Below, piece after piece: positions 46,509-60,299 of a stretch of 64,000 nt of DNA; within the stretch, counting starts at the first letter, position 1; every line of letters starts with the position of its first letter. A program made the translations under genes and the position numbers. Origin of the DNA: Epiperipatus broadwayi (lineage: Eukaryota; Onychophora; Udeonychophora; Euonychophora; Peripatidae); contig JAQFVV010012420.1 in the NCBI GenBank assembly GCA_028023455.1, positions 7,891,194-7,955,193 of the forward strand. Direction: 5' to 3'. The notes below the pieces were generated by a model. It was given only the letters and a program-made list of their open reading frames with translations, did not search any database and had not been told where the DNA came from.

Positions 46509-46937
46509 GATTATTTATCTTTTCGACATATATGTGTTCAAGTGTATCAGTGTTATGAGATAGAGTGGAGAGTGGTGGGTGGTGTGAAAGTCTGTGCTCA
46601 TATACCCTATATATTACATATATAGACACAGGTATATAATAAGCCTGTGTTTCAGTTATTACATAGTAGAGATGTAAGCCCATCCCTTGTATATGTATTA
46701 AATGGATTATGTCCTGTACATGAGGGGCCAGATTGACCTTAGGTCAACATGGGTGTGACAACAATCTCCGCCTCAGGGTGGTCTTTGAGCGTTCCACCAT
46801 CAGATTTTCAATTGGATGGACGGTTGAAGAGTTGGAGTGAGGAGTGGATTGAAGCCTGTCCATTAAAGTATGAAGATTGGCTATCTTAATATATATCTGA
46901 GCACTTATAGCATATATGTGTAGAGATGGTAATCTGG

Positions 46938-46981
46938 ACCAACTGATGATTGCTGGTTTAGCATGAAATACGTATTTGAGT
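46938..46981 (+). ncRNA. Hammerhead ribozyme relic, second repeat of the 46.4-kb element
   Basis: The core CTGATGA (46943-46949), stem II and GAAA (46965-46968) are the same as in the first repeat. The sequence after the triplet reads TGAGT instead of TTGGT, so stem I no longer closes. Confidence 0.6.
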
Positions 46982-47425
46982 GATTATTTATCTTTTTAAC
47001 ATTTATTTATCTTTTCAACATATATGTGTTCAAGTGTATCAGTGTTATGAGATAGAGTGGAGAGTGGTGGGTGGTGTGAAAGGCTGTGCTCATATACCCT
47101 ATATATTAATTCATTAAACCAAATGATTTCACCAAATCAATAAAAACAAACTATAGATTGCACCTTTGTTTCCGATATATTTTTTTGTATTCGGTTAGCG
47201 ACAAAAAACATTTCCCAGTGCTTCAATTTTTTAAGTCATTGAGTCTCAGATATCTATTCATTTATGATTGGTGTCAATCAATTTAACAAAATCATCTAAA
47301 AAACATTTGCTGTAATATAGTAATGATCCATGGTAATTGTTGTTTCTATCCCATTTGTTTTTATAAATTGGAACAATAGAAAATTGTTTAAGATCAGCAA
47401 ATATTTCACCACTATATACATATAT

Positions 47426-48585
47426 TACTTTGAAATCTATTTACAGATTACAAATAAATTCTCCAAATATTTTAGTAGAAAACAAACGTATACTTTATGA
47501 ATGCCAAAAAACGAATTCTTTTAATAAATCATATAACTTTTTTTGATAAATTGTGTATAAAACAAATAAACATTAAAATAGCAATAAAACATTAAAATAC
47601 TTGAATGAAAGTCAAGTATTTATTCTAAGAAATAAAAATTATTAGATCTTTTATTCTAAAAAATTTTACAGCCATTTTTACTCGTGTATCTAAGTTCTAA
47701 ATGAATTAGAATTATAGCTATTTCTGATTGAACATGCCAAAATGAACCAATTAATTATAGAAAGTTTTCTATTTTACAATCATTCAATAAGATTTTGAAG
47801 ATTACTTTCAGTAACAAAAAAAAAATAGAAAATATTACTAAGACTATATCAGAAACTCAACATGGATTTTCATTATAAAGATCCTTCATTACTAAACTTA
47901 TTATAATCAAGATACATAATCATACTTTAAACAGTTCTCAATCTTTTCCATGCAAGGGAGGGGGGCATTTCATTATATGTGAACTCCTTTTAAATGATTA
48001 GTAATATCAATATAAATTAATTATATCATTAGGATTATTTTACTTTCATGATGAGTTGCCAGGATTAAAATGAGAAAGAGCACCAACCCTAAATAATATT
48101 TTTATAGCTGATTTTTACTTTTTTTAAAAATTAAGCAGAAGCTTTATTTTCTTCTTTGTTCTCTTTATTTTCATAGATTGACTTTTAAATGATTTTAAAA
48201 GTTATATTTATTTGAATAAAGATTTGTTACTGTTGTTATATTAAGATATTGAAAGAAGATCAGGATAAATTTTATGGACAATGGTAAAAATTGAAACATA
48301 AAGGAAGAAAATGAGAAAAGAAAATGTTTCTTTTATTTATTATTATTATTGCTATTAATATTATTATTATTGTGTTTCAAAGTAAACTTTATTTGTATTT
48401 AAGAAATGATTGCCTCAGTAAAAAGAACAAGAAAAATACATCAAGAAATAAAGGTTACAAATATTTCTATGGTTACAGTTCTGTAATCAATGCAAAAAGA
48501 CCGTTAGTGAATTAGAATGGGATGGTATTTGAAGGAGTTCAGTTTTGAATTGATCTCAGTTGGTTCTAGGATAGAGTTCCATGAA
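47426..48585. other. Unassigned sequence
   Basis: No feature is supported. It may hold upstream parts of the flanking LINE remnants, too decayed to read. Confidence 0.35.
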
Positions 48586-49010
48586 TGATTATATTCCTCA
48601 TTCAGTTAATGATAGTGTGAGCCTAGATGTTGTTTGCTTTGGTGTCGTTAAAGCATTTGAAGATGTGTAGCATAATTCTGTAATAAATAAGTTAAGCAAA
48701 GGAATAACAAAAAAAAAAGAATGCCACACATATTGCAAAGTTATATCTTTTAAATGGAGAAGGCCTTGCTAAGAACAATATGAATGAAAAATAGGCACCT
48801 ATTTAAAATCAAGGAATATCATGGAAATATTTTGTCAATTATATTATCCAATGTTTTTGTGAATGATTTACAATGTATGATAATCAAATGATGACTATTG
48901 TTATATAAAATGATTGCAACATTTTCAAACAGATGTAGACATATGAAGATGCAATCATTTGTAAGCAAATAATAATTTTTTCAATAGTACGTTTTGGAAT
49001 TATGCATCAA
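48586..49010 (+). pseudogene. CR1-like LINE reverse-transcriptase fragment
   Basis: Conceptual + translation gives SLDVVCFGVVKAFEDV, then HNSVINKLSKGIT at about 48610-48710. This matches reverse-transcriptase motif A and the following stretch in CR1-like elements (DVVYLDFSKAFD...H..L..KL). Later, near 48820-48880, comes IILSNVFVNDLQC, like motif B. It is riddled with stops. Confidence 0.6.
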
Positions 49011-49490
49011 GGGTACTATATTTGATGGGTAAATGTTCTTATTTGAAGAGGTTGTATAAGTTAGTGAATGATATTAATGACTAGTTGTCAGTTTCATGAA
49101 TGGCATATTGATGGTCTTAGAGATTAGAGGAGTAGTTTTTGTTCATTGTTTAAGATGGTGTGTATTGTTTACTGAGTTTAAATCATATATGTTAGCTATA
49201 GTTATTTTGACTTTCATTATTGCTACAGTGGAATAAAAAGGGTTTATATGGCAGGGTATGCTGGTTGCATGGCTTGCAGACTGTGGTTTTGTAAACAGGT
49301 ACTATTGTGATGAGTGAAAGTGAGAGCCATAATATGAGATCTTTTGGGAGTCTGGTTATAATTGATGAGTTTCTAGTCTCATCTGTTTTATCCGTCTTGA
49401 GGGGTCTGTTCTTTTTGAATGGTTCTCTCTTGGTTTGTATTGATGTTGGTTAAAAAGGTAAGATGCATGGAGTGAATACCTCCATGATAT
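49011..49490. other. Unassigned sequence
   Basis: No recognisable product is seen. It is G/T-rich on the + strand, as expected if it continues a LINE on the - strand. Confidence 0.35.
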
Positions 49491-50450
49491 GAGTTAACTT
49501 TTTGTTTTTGATAATATGTGAAACATTTACTTTGAGGAATTGGTGATTTCATTGAATGTGTTTTACTATAGTTGTTTCATAGTGCTGTGTGTGGCAACTA
49601 GAGCATGGTGTGCATTAGGCAAGTTTGAATCAGTAGCATGTGAATTAACTAGTTTATTAATTTGGAAATTAATTATGTGTATGCTGAATGTTATGGGGGG
49701 GGGTAGGATAAGTCATTTATGGCAATGAATATGCATTTGGATTTGATTGTTGACTTTGGAGTCAATGCTAACAGTGTATGTGTGATTGTAATCTTTAGAG
49801 TAACTGAGTTTAAGACTGATTGCTTCCTGGTTGTGATTTTTGGCTGGTATTGCAATGTGTAGCAAGATGGATGTGTCTGCAGGAGTAACACAGTAGTTTT
49901 AAGTCCTCTTATAAAGAGCCATAGTGTGGTCTCTTGAGCCACAATCTGGGTCAATATGTTGTTTGCATCCAAATATGTGTATAGTTTAAGCCTAAATTCA
50001 TAACCTTTGCTGCAGATGGGCACTGGTGTATCTTTGAGATATGTACATTGAAAAGGTTTTGAAAAGTGCAATTTACCTTTTGAGTCTTTGATGCCATGTC
50101 TGAGGTATGCATTATTAAAAATTCCTATGATCTGGTTTTGCCTGCATGGTTGCCTAAGATTTTTATTTCTGTTTGGATCTTTTGGATATCAACAATAAGA
50201 TATCGAGAGATGAAGTGTTCTGAAATCTTCAGAATCAGAGCTCTAGAAAAGTGGTATAAAGATATATGTTTGTCTGATGCAGAGTGGGGAGGGGAATCAC
50301 TTAAAGAACACATAATTCCCTCTTGGTATTGGTTCATTAAATTTATCACTAATTAGCTTAAGTTCATCAGTGTTCCAATGTGTAGGGGGGAATTTGATTT
50401 TCTTAAGCTTGTATGTCTGATTCTTTGATATCATTTATGTTAATCTTTCT
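49491..50450 (-). pseudogene. LINE ORF1 remnant (second family)
   Basis: The - strand frame (50071-49691) reads LKDTPVPICSKGYEFRLKLY and TQIVAQETTLWLFIRGLKT. It aligns with the 59.4-kb ORF1 text (LKDLIVSIPGNIYKFKIYL...TQILIQKATLCLYIHGLK), which leads into a CCHC knuckle. Here the knuckle is destroyed. The upstream frame at 50349-50125 looks like its N-terminal part. Confidence 0.65.
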
Positions 50451-50594
50451 GAATCACTGAGACATCATAATGTTGGCTGGAGTTGAAATTTTTTTACTAC
50501 TGATAACTTGTGAATTGTTTTTATAGAATTTGCATAAACTTTAATGGATTTTGTAATAGTGTGGTTATATTAATGCCATCCACTGGTCACATGG

Positions 50595-51950
<1,356 letters not shown>

Positions 51951-51975
51951 TATTATTATTATTATTATTATTATT

Positions 51976-52680
51976 AATTTACTAAGGCTGTAACCTTAGA
52001 AATAAGCGTCTGAAAAATACGAAGGTAAGGACCTCTATAGGTCTTAAAAACACAAGCTTACGCTATGAAGAAAAGAGAGAATAGAATCCTTCTTTACTTC
52101 AACCTACTTTTATATATAAATAGGTGAAGCTGAAGTGTTTTGATCTAAGAGTGTGAAGCTATTCAATACTTCACTAATTAAGTCCACAGTTCTTATAATA
52201 CATTAATACTCGCGAAATCTTACAATTTACTACGAGTCAATGAAAAGATCTTATAGTAAGAAATCTGTTACGATAATTTAAAGTTGTAATTATAAATTTT
52301 ATTAAACGCCCATTATTATATTAAGTAATAATTTACTAAGGCTGTATGTAACCTTAGAAATAAGATCTTTTCATTGACTCGTAGTAAATCATAAGATTTC
52401 GCGAGTATTAATGTATTATAAGAATTGTGGACTTAATTAGTGAAGTATTGAATAGCTTCACACTCTTAGATCAAAACACTTCAGCTTCACCTATTTATAT
52501 ATAAAAGTAGGTTGAAGTAAAGAAGGATTCTATTCTCTCTTTTCTTCATAGCGTAAGCTTGTGTTTTTAAGACCTATAGAGGTCCTTACCTTCGTATTTT
52601 TCAGACGCTTATTTCTAAGGTTACAGCCTTAGTAAATTATTACTTAATATAATAATGGGCGTTTAATAAAATTTATAATT
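51976..52680. mobile_element. Large foldback element with nested inverted repeats
   Basis: Arms 51976-52253 and 52361-52638 are inverted copies (278 bp each, few mismatches), starting AATTTACTAAGGCTGTAACC. A second inverted pair, 52288-52346 and 52622-52680, is a perfect 59-bp match centred elsewhere, so the right half is a hairpin of its own. Both outer flanks are TTA/ATT microsatellites. The arms contain CTATTTATATATAAAAGTAGG (TATA-like) and a GACCT.TA.AGGTC hairpin. There is no ORF. It is reminiscent of inverted-LTR arrangements (DIRS, Penelope), but there is no proof. Confidence 0.75.
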
Positions 52681-53625
52681 ATTATTATTATTATTATTAT
52701 CATCATCATCATCATCATCATCATTATTATTATTATGTTTCAATAATAATCTTTATTAATCCTTTGAGTTACATAGCATTATATAACTGATTGTAAGGGT
52801 TATAGGTGTAATCATGTTGTACAGGTTTTTATATGGATTAATTTTAAGGGTTACATTAACCATGTTTTTTATACAAATACTGCTACTAGTTTGGATACAG
52901 AGATGGATATCAAGTTTAATCATTAAAGTCTTAAAAAGGCAGTTCAATATAAAACTTAACTGCATAGATAGGAAGATTTGATCTAATAGCTCAGCTTGCC
53001 TACTGCTATCTTTACTAATATTTATTTTACACATTTTCCCTGTCAAATTATTAATTTTGATTTTAATGTCTTCAGTTATTTCTTTATTTCATATTTTAGT
53101 TTCCTCTACTGCTTCTCACCCTAGCCCTATATTTATCTCATGTTCTACTTTATTTTTTCTTTTATTTGGTATGCCATCTCCATTTGATTTTCAACTTGCA
53201 TTTTATTTTCATTTATTTCTCTCATAATTTCTTCTTTCATTTTATCAAAACCAATTCTGATTTGAACTTTTATTTTTTCAAGCATTTCAGCTTGCCCTTC
53301 TAATTTTTTTAATTGTTTCATTATACTGATTTTTCAGTTCTTTGGCCATTTTTTTATTTTCTTCAGCTGTTTCTTTTTGTTGATCTTTCAGTTCTTCAGC
53401 CATTTTTAAATTGTTGTTTTTTTTTTCGGTTCTTTGGCCAATTTTTCTTCTGCTTGTTTTCCAAACATTCTAGTTATCAGTGCTATGATATCACTATTTT
53501 CTTATTTGTTAGTGACTTCCTTCTTTTCTGTTCCATTTTGCTGTTCTTCACTGGGAACATTTTCTATTTCATTATTCTGAGCCTCCATTTTAGCTCTTGT
53601 AATCATTTATGGTTTTAAAAAAAAA
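52677..53625 (-). pseudogene. Coiled-coil ORF remnant with AAT/GAT tail
   Basis: Read on the - strand from about 53607: MITRAKMEAQNNEIENVPS, then after stops EMLEKIKVQIRIGFDKMKEEI and later KINISKDSSRQAELLDQI, a charged coiled coil. It ends in an (AAT)n(GAT)n tail at 52736-52677. The same order occurs on the + strand at 11.34-11.76 kb. It is probably an ORF1-like protein of a retroelement. No reverse transcriptase is seen. Confidence 0.45.
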
Positions 53626-54009
53626 ATTTAATATATTTTTTGGCTTTTAATATTTTTATTTTATTCACAACCTATTATCACTTTTTGTTTCTTTAATTAA
53701 TAAATTTATGCTAAATATGAGTGTTCACTTGATTTTCCCCACCACATTCTCCCCAACACCATTTGCCTACAGATTTCTAACTTTTACCAATACCTACCCA
53801 CACTTATTTATTTATTTTCTCTACTATGTATATATCTTTTTTTTCTATTTTAACAAAATTCACCCCACTTATCTTTCTTTCAACATATAAAATTATTATT
53901 ATTAGTGTTGTATGTTCTCTGCCCTCTCTCATCTTCCATAAATTTATTTATTTTAATTATTACATTTTTTTTTATTTCTGTGAGCTGGTTATTTATATTA
54001 AGCATTAAA

Positions 54010-54735
54010 AAAAAAAATTAGAATGAATTACCTCCTTTACAATTTATTCTCTGGCTATTTTACTTATTTATTACTTTACTTTATTATCTCATATTAACCT
54101 TTAATACTTTATTTCTAGATCCTGTAATTAAAGCAGAGGAGTAAATATGATCAATACTTACATATTAACCATACTCCCAGTCAGATGGAGATTTAATAAA
54201 AAATATTAAAACAACAGTCATTTTTCCAGACCAAGGTATACCCTCCATGATTGCAAGGAACATGACATATTTCATGGGGATATTTATAATGGGTTTAAAC
54301 CCTATGGGTGCCATCCAGCCTTAGACTGGATCCCATGAAATGACATTAACATGATTCAAGTGCATGATCCATGGCTACCTATTAAACATGAGATCATCAT
54401 AACACAAAATATCTAAATACAATTATGTGGTTTACTCATAGGTAAAATGAGAGAGAAACTATAAGGAATATTTAAAACATAAAAACAAAATATGAACATT
54501 CATTCAAATTACCATAATTTTAAACAATCATGTGCTTATTTAAGTATAGTTAAAAGTCAACATTTATAAATGGCATTTTTTATATAAAAATAAAATTTAA
54601 AAGTTCACACTTAAAAGTTCTATTAATGATTATCATTAGATGTCAACATATTTACTTAGTCTTCTGATCCTGTTAGATTTAGAGTGGGTCTACTGGTACC
54701 TGGATGCTGCCTTCCGGCTCACCTGGTAAAAACAT
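54010..54735 (-). repeat. Dispersed repeat, inverted partner of 60.30-61.04 kb
   Basis: The complement of this stretch matches 60300-61045 over about 700 bp (for example AGGATCAGAAGAC, ACCATAATTTTAAACAA and CATATTAACC). It lies just 5' of the coiled-coil remnant in that element's orientation, so it may be its leader. Confidence 0.7.
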
Positions 54736-54739
54736 TGGT

Positions 54740-55413
54740 AAAGGTAAGTCAGAAATCTATTACTGCATCTGGCTATTTGTTCTCAGGAGATGGGTGGTAT
54801 AAAATGAATGAACACTCATCTTTGGACTAGCAATGCATTTTCTATCAGCATGGCCATATAAAGATTGTTTCATCTTGCTGGACTCAGTCATTTTTAGCTG
54901 GCTTATAGACTCTTTGGTAAACTATCCTGGAAAACTGGCTTTCTTCATTTGCTTTTTCTGCTGCTGCTGTTTTTTCTTTTTTTTTTTTTCTTTTTTTTGT
55001 CTTCTGAACCTGGACAATAGGCATTTGCTGCATTTATACTCTCCAACTCCATCCACTGCTCAAATTCCTACCCATGATATCAATTCATTTGATCTTTATT
55101 TTTTTAATTAGTTATATTTTTTTTATCTTATATTTTTGATTACACAGAAATTAGTTAACTATTGTTAATTAATCAGCCTAGAATTTATGTCCAGAAACTG
55201 ATTACATCTTGTACAAATTTATTTCCATTTATATGTTAAATTTTAACACACAAAAGAAAAGAAAGGTAATTTATAATTAGTATTTTAACTTAATTCCCAA
55301 GATTTTTTCTTTTTATTTTAACCTTTTTTATACAAAAAAATATTGAAATAATTTTTTTATTTTATTAATTAACATCATGTAACTTGTATATATACACATA
55401 CTTATATATATAT
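54740..55413. other. Unassigned sequence
   Basis: This is a T-rich stretch with CTGCTGCTG and a long T/C run near 54955-54995. I do not take the open frame over it as a gene. Confidence 0.4.
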
Positions 55414-57470
55414 TATAACGATCGAAATGAAAGTGAAGATCGAATCTAACCACAAACTACGATATCTGCTCTACAGAGCGCCATCTAGGCATTTAAACCT
55501 AGAAAAATTTATAGAGTAGGCAGATACGTGCTGTTAAGATTCCACTTTATTTAAATATTCAGATCGTTAGCCTAAGTCACTAGCTCAGTGGAGACGCAGA
55601 GTTAAAAATCTATATCTTAATTTATATCTTAAATATAAATAAATAAAAGCCACTGCCAGAAATTAACACATAAAAATATTTATTTATGCACATATAAAAT
55701 CATTCTAATTTGAGGAATAAGTTTAACATTTTAGATTTTTATATTAACTTTTAATTTCACATTTAAATAAGTTTCAATGAGTTTAATATTTTATTTAGAT
55801 AGTCGAGTATGAATAGACTACATAGACCTGCATTTGAAAAGAAAATATTCTATTCCTTATTTAACCTTAGCCCAAAAAATTTGCAATCAAACTGGCGCCA
55901 ATCCATCTGATACATTTATGTATTCAATGTAGCATGAAAATACGACAACACAAAATACTATACTGTCAGGAATGTACATCTGATCAGTAAGTAGAATTAG
56001 AGAAGACATTGTCTCTCCACCAACAGGAATGTCACATCTGTTGGCGAGTAGAACAATAAACATAAAACTCCATAGGAATGGATCGTGGTCCTTTGCCATC
56101 TTACAAACCCATCCATAGCCAAACAGAAGGTGTGTGGCATATATACACAATCCTGCACATAGTGGATCTCATACTACATCTACTAATTGCACAAATATAT
56201 CCAATCCATTGAGCCAATTCAACTACGAAATGAATAACCTAAGATTACCCTCCCTTAATATAACTTTACAAAACTATATAGCCATTCACGCCCGACTTAA
56301 ATTTAACATTTAGATACATTCGCACAGATAAATTTTATAAAATTTGTTTTAAAATGTTGAGTATATATTGGCTGTACAGATTCCACGGTCAAAAACATTC
56401 AAATTAAACACAACCGATCAAAATACAAAGTCATCGATAACGTCAATTGTTGAGGGAATACAGAATACCCATTGGTATTCATCATAAGATACCACAGTGA
56501 CATCGTTGACTTATATATTCTAATCAACTGTGAAAACCACAACATAATCAACTGCTAATGAATCCATGCAATTTCTATACCCAACTTAAATTTCATGCAT
56601 TTCAATAATTTATACAATATATTAATACAAATAAAAATAATAAAATGGAAATGATTTTAGCAAACTTAAATATATAAATTTAAACAATCAATTATTAATT
56701 TGAAAATCAAATAAGAGTTCATTTTAAAATTTAGATTAGCTGAATCTTTAAAAAAAACAATGACAAAAGTTCTTAATTACTTTTTTTTTGTTGTTGTTGA
56801 TTTGTAAAGTTCATAGCTCACAGTAGAAGAGTCCAGGTTCTTGTTTTAAATTTCCGCGACGCCTCCATTGGAAGATAATGTTCTGGAGATGGAAATAGCT
56901 GGTTCAAGGTATCACAGTCTTTTCATTTTTTTTTAAATAGAGAGTGTGGTATGTGCATCCTATCACATCTCTCAAACACAAAAAGCTGGAACTGTCCAAA
57001 AAAACTGTATTTCTCTTTTTATATTATCCACACGGATTCAATCAACAAAAGTCACTAATCCATCACTTTCGTTAGGGTCCGAGCCAAGGCTTGGTGCTTC
57101 CATTGGTCAAGCTAATTTCTCTTTTTTTTCTTATCTATCTTTCATCAGATCATTTTCATTATACAAGAGCCCAAGGCTAGCTTGCTTTTCAAACAATTTA
57201 TAAACAATCATTTCCATTTACAGATTACAAGAATTAATTAATACCTGTTTTTATTTTTAAATCTTGTACTTTTTTTTATAAAAAAGTACATTCAAATACT
57301 TATTTATTTGTTTTTTTTTTTAAAAAAATATTTTTAAAGTTTGGCATCTGTGCGAATGTATATACGTTTAACAAACATTTTAATTTTAGCGTTTAGTTTT
57401 TTACTTTTATTTGCGAACTTTTAAGTTTTTATTTTAAATTAATGTGACGACATATTTATATATCATTACA
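55414..57470. mobile_element. Candidate solo LTR in an AT microsatellite
   Basis: It begins TATAACGAT and ends ATCATTACA, which are inverted copies at seven of nine positions if the first dinucleotide was TG. The left flank ends ATAT and the right flank begins ATATATAT, as in the confirmed solo LTR at 21.8-23.1 kb. No second copy is present in the window and orientation is unknown. The evidence is the ends and the target only. Confidence 0.35.
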
Positions 57471-58600
57471 ATATATATACATTATTACATAGACAACTAG
57501 TTTTATCGATACAACAGCTAATTCAATTCTATCAAAAAATACCTCCCCACAGCATATGCAACAACCTTCATCCTATATGCCTTATGGTGCACTTGCATCT
57601 TAACCATTGGCAACAACAATGTAAGACATCCAGCTACAATTATCAATAAGCTCCAATAAATCAAAGCCCAGGATAACAATATAGCACCCCAGATGTTTTT
57701 GCTTCCACTGGGTCACTACTGAAACAACAACCCAATCTATAAAATGTCATAGTCCAACAATAACCACATTGATCAGCATTCAATGGTACCATCTATTAGC
57801 CTCAACATAGCTCATCTATACTAACTGCCTTCAAGACCATTCATCACCAGATTGGAGAATTTATTCCCATCTATCACCAACCACTAGTTGCTTACCATAT
57901 GTAGTTTTACTCAGAATGCACCCATAATTTCATACTACATGGGTAATAAGCTACCTCCTATTGTATACCAACCATTACTTGCTCACCATATGTAGGCTTA
58001 CTCAGAATGCACCCATAATTTAATTTCATACTACATGGGTAATAAGTTATCTCCCTATTGTACTGCCAAATTAATTATTACAACAAGAAGAATCAAGATT
58101 AATTTAGTGACTATAATACCAATATAACATCACATTTTACAATCTGAAACCATATTTATCTATATATGAAATTATGTTTTATATTGAATTTTTGAAAGAT
58201 TTTAATGATGAAACTTGTCATTTATCTCTGTATCAAAAACTAGTAGCAGTGTTTGTAAACAACAACAATTATTATTCAGCAGAAACCAGTTCACCTGCAT
58301 AGAACAGTTTTCTGCTCTATTTTATATATTCTCAAAGTACCCGACAAGGCAAAATTCTTACCTATATACAGTTCTTATAATTTTTAATCTTTTAATCACC
58401 CAATTATTTATTTATTTTGCACTTTTGCCAATTTTTTAAATTACAAATTAATCAAGGTCAAATATGGTATGAAGTGATCACATGACCAGATATTTCATCC
58501 TAAGATTATGAACTCTCAAGACCAGATTTTAATCAAACATATCAGAATATTATTAGCAACAATGTGGACATTTTCATAGCAACAAGGACATAATTTCTAA
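57471..58600. other. Unassigned sequence with a 92-98 bp tandem duplication
   Basis: Between about 57872 and 58062 the motif CCATATGTAG.TTTACTCAGAATGC...ACTACATGGGTAATAAG occurs twice in tandem. A GTGATCACATGACCAG box is at about 58475. Nothing else is recognised. Confidence 0.5.
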
Positions 58601-60083
58601 TAAAATCAATGGCTTTAGAGAAAAAAATCCAAATCCTAAGCAAACATATAGAAATGTCAGCAGCAGTGATGAATAATATTCTCCATGGTGTCCAAAGTAT
58701 AGATTCAGATAATATTACTTTCTCCACAGGTCAAACTATAAATTTTAAAAATCCCAATAGCAACAAGAATAAATGCTCAAATAATATCTATGGCTTAAGA
58801 AACCAATGTCCAAATCCTAATCAAACAGATGGAAATGTCAGCAGGATGCACAAATTTTCCAGGTTAACCAGGGTATAGGTTCAAATGGTATTGCTGGCAT
58901 GAAATATCAAAGTACAAACTCTAAACAAATGTATGCAAATGTCATCAGTAATAATGTACAAACATCCCATAGTAATAACAATCTAATATCAAATACTCCA
59001 AGATCAATTAAATGTTTTCACAAAACTACTCTCAATAACACCACAGATTTGGATTTAAATACACAACAGCTCCATTCCCCTCCATTGACTGGACAACAGA
59101 AATACTGGCAAATATTAATATTTCTCAACACTATCTCCTGGGGCCTTTATATAACATTTAAGAGATTTTTTGACCCTGGTTTCTGGTGCTATCAGTCATT
59201 GATATAAATGCATCATTTTACAAATTCCCCCAGGAACTTCTCTATGACCCCATTATATAATGCATGGGATGTGGGATTCAATCAGTTGGATAGCTAATCC
59301 AAATCCTAGGTACCTAACAATTAAATTTTTCCAGGTTATCCAAAGGGAGTGCTTCCAAGTCAAATCAGGACACTTAGACTCTAGGTGTTGATAACAGTCA
59401 ATCCAAATCAAAACAACTGAAACCCTGGGATGGTGAAAAATACTTATTTCAGATACACCCCACAAGATTTCCAATGGATGATGCAGCCCTTTGGTAAAAT
59501 CACATTTTGTCAGTCAATTCTTCTCAAAGACTTAATTGTATCTATTCCAGGCAACATTTACAAATTCAAAATTTATCTTCATCTAGAGATTGACTCAAAT
59601 ATGATCCCTACCCAAATTCTCATCCAAAAGGCAACTTTATGTTTGTATATTCATGGTCTGAAACTTCAGTGCTATGCCTGTGGAGAGAGAGGTCATCTTG
59701 CAACTCAGTGTTTCATTCTACCAACCCCACCTTCATCAACAACTATACCAAAAACAAATCTCCAAACAACCAGTCACCAATTAGAATATGGTCATTCCTT
59801 AACTGGGACATGTGATAATAGCCATCTTGAGGGCTCAACAACCTTCAAGTTAGCCCCTATCCCACCCAGATGTAAAATTTATGTCAATAGATTCCACACA
59901 CACCAGAATAAATGCATGTCTATCCCCATTGTGTATACACAGTCAACTTCACATCCAAAATCTAGTCCATCTGCTATCTCCCCTGATGCATCAAAAATGC
60001 CAAGTTATAGCATGAATGCTTGGCCTTCTCTTGAGATGGATCCACATCAAAACAGCACAGAATCAACACATCATAAGAAATAA
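58601..60083 (+). pseudogene. LINE ORF1 (second family) with CCHC knuckle
   Basis: The N-terminal frames (58609-58878, 58899-59207) are Asn/Ser-rich with internal repeats (for example NPNQTDGNVS). The frame 59430-60083 has an RRM-like segment (YTPQDFQWMMQPFGKITFC) and a clear zinc knuckle, CYACGERGHLATQC, at about 59672-59713. A Pro/Ser/Thr-rich tail follows. It matches the layout of the 41-43 kb ORF1 and the sequence of the 49.7-kb remnant. It is split by stops and frame changes. Its ORF2 does not follow; instead a different repeat begins at about 60300. Confidence 0.75.
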
Positions 60084-60299
60084 AATTTCAATAAATAGCA
60101 TGAAAACAATAGCACCAATATCCTTCATCATCAACACCCAATTCCTAATGGAACAAGAGAGAACCTGTAAAGTCTAGAAAAATCACCAACAAAAACAAAA
60201 CAATAATAATGCAGACCACCTATCACTCATCAATGAGATTACTGACAACTCCTACAAAACCATGCAAACCACTGCCTTACTGCTCCACCTAGCAGTAGT

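Larger units (their letters stand above)
46381..47118 (+). mobile_element. Direct-repeat hammerhead (retrozyme-like) element with 14-bp target duplication
   Basis: ATTAATTCATTAAA flanks the insert at 46381-46394 and 47105-47118. The insert is A (46395-46617), B (46618-46861), then a second A (46862-47104). The repeat period is 473 bp. Each A contains a hammerhead core. The second A has a small internal duplication (TTATTTATCTTTT) near 46985-47025. B contains TCTCCGCCTCAGG and GTTCCACCATC and has no ORF. The architecture is the same as the 19.7-kb element, but the sequence is unrelated. Confidence 0.8.
45900..47425 (-). pseudogene. LINE reverse-transcriptase remnant, split by a hammerhead element
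   Basis: Read on the - strand from about 47420: FSIVPIYKNKWDRNN (finger motif), then FVFIDLVKSFGLMN (motif A-like) up to the insertion at 47118. It continues on the other side (below 46381) with RFMTMLKLDVYPFKIYS and then LLPTLYSIF (motif B-like). These are in the right order for a non-LTR reverse transcriptase. Many stops are present. The 46395-47118 segment is a later insertion with a 14-bp duplicated target. Confidence 0.6.

Noticed and set aside
51976-52680. Hammerhead in the 52-kb foldback
   Set aside because: The TCTGAAAAATACGAAGG stretch lacks the G and A core positions and a GAAA block.
56366-56400. Possible cyclase 3' exon encoding YWLYRF
   Set aside because: There is no upstream GKG, no clear acceptor, and it lies within a candidate LTR.
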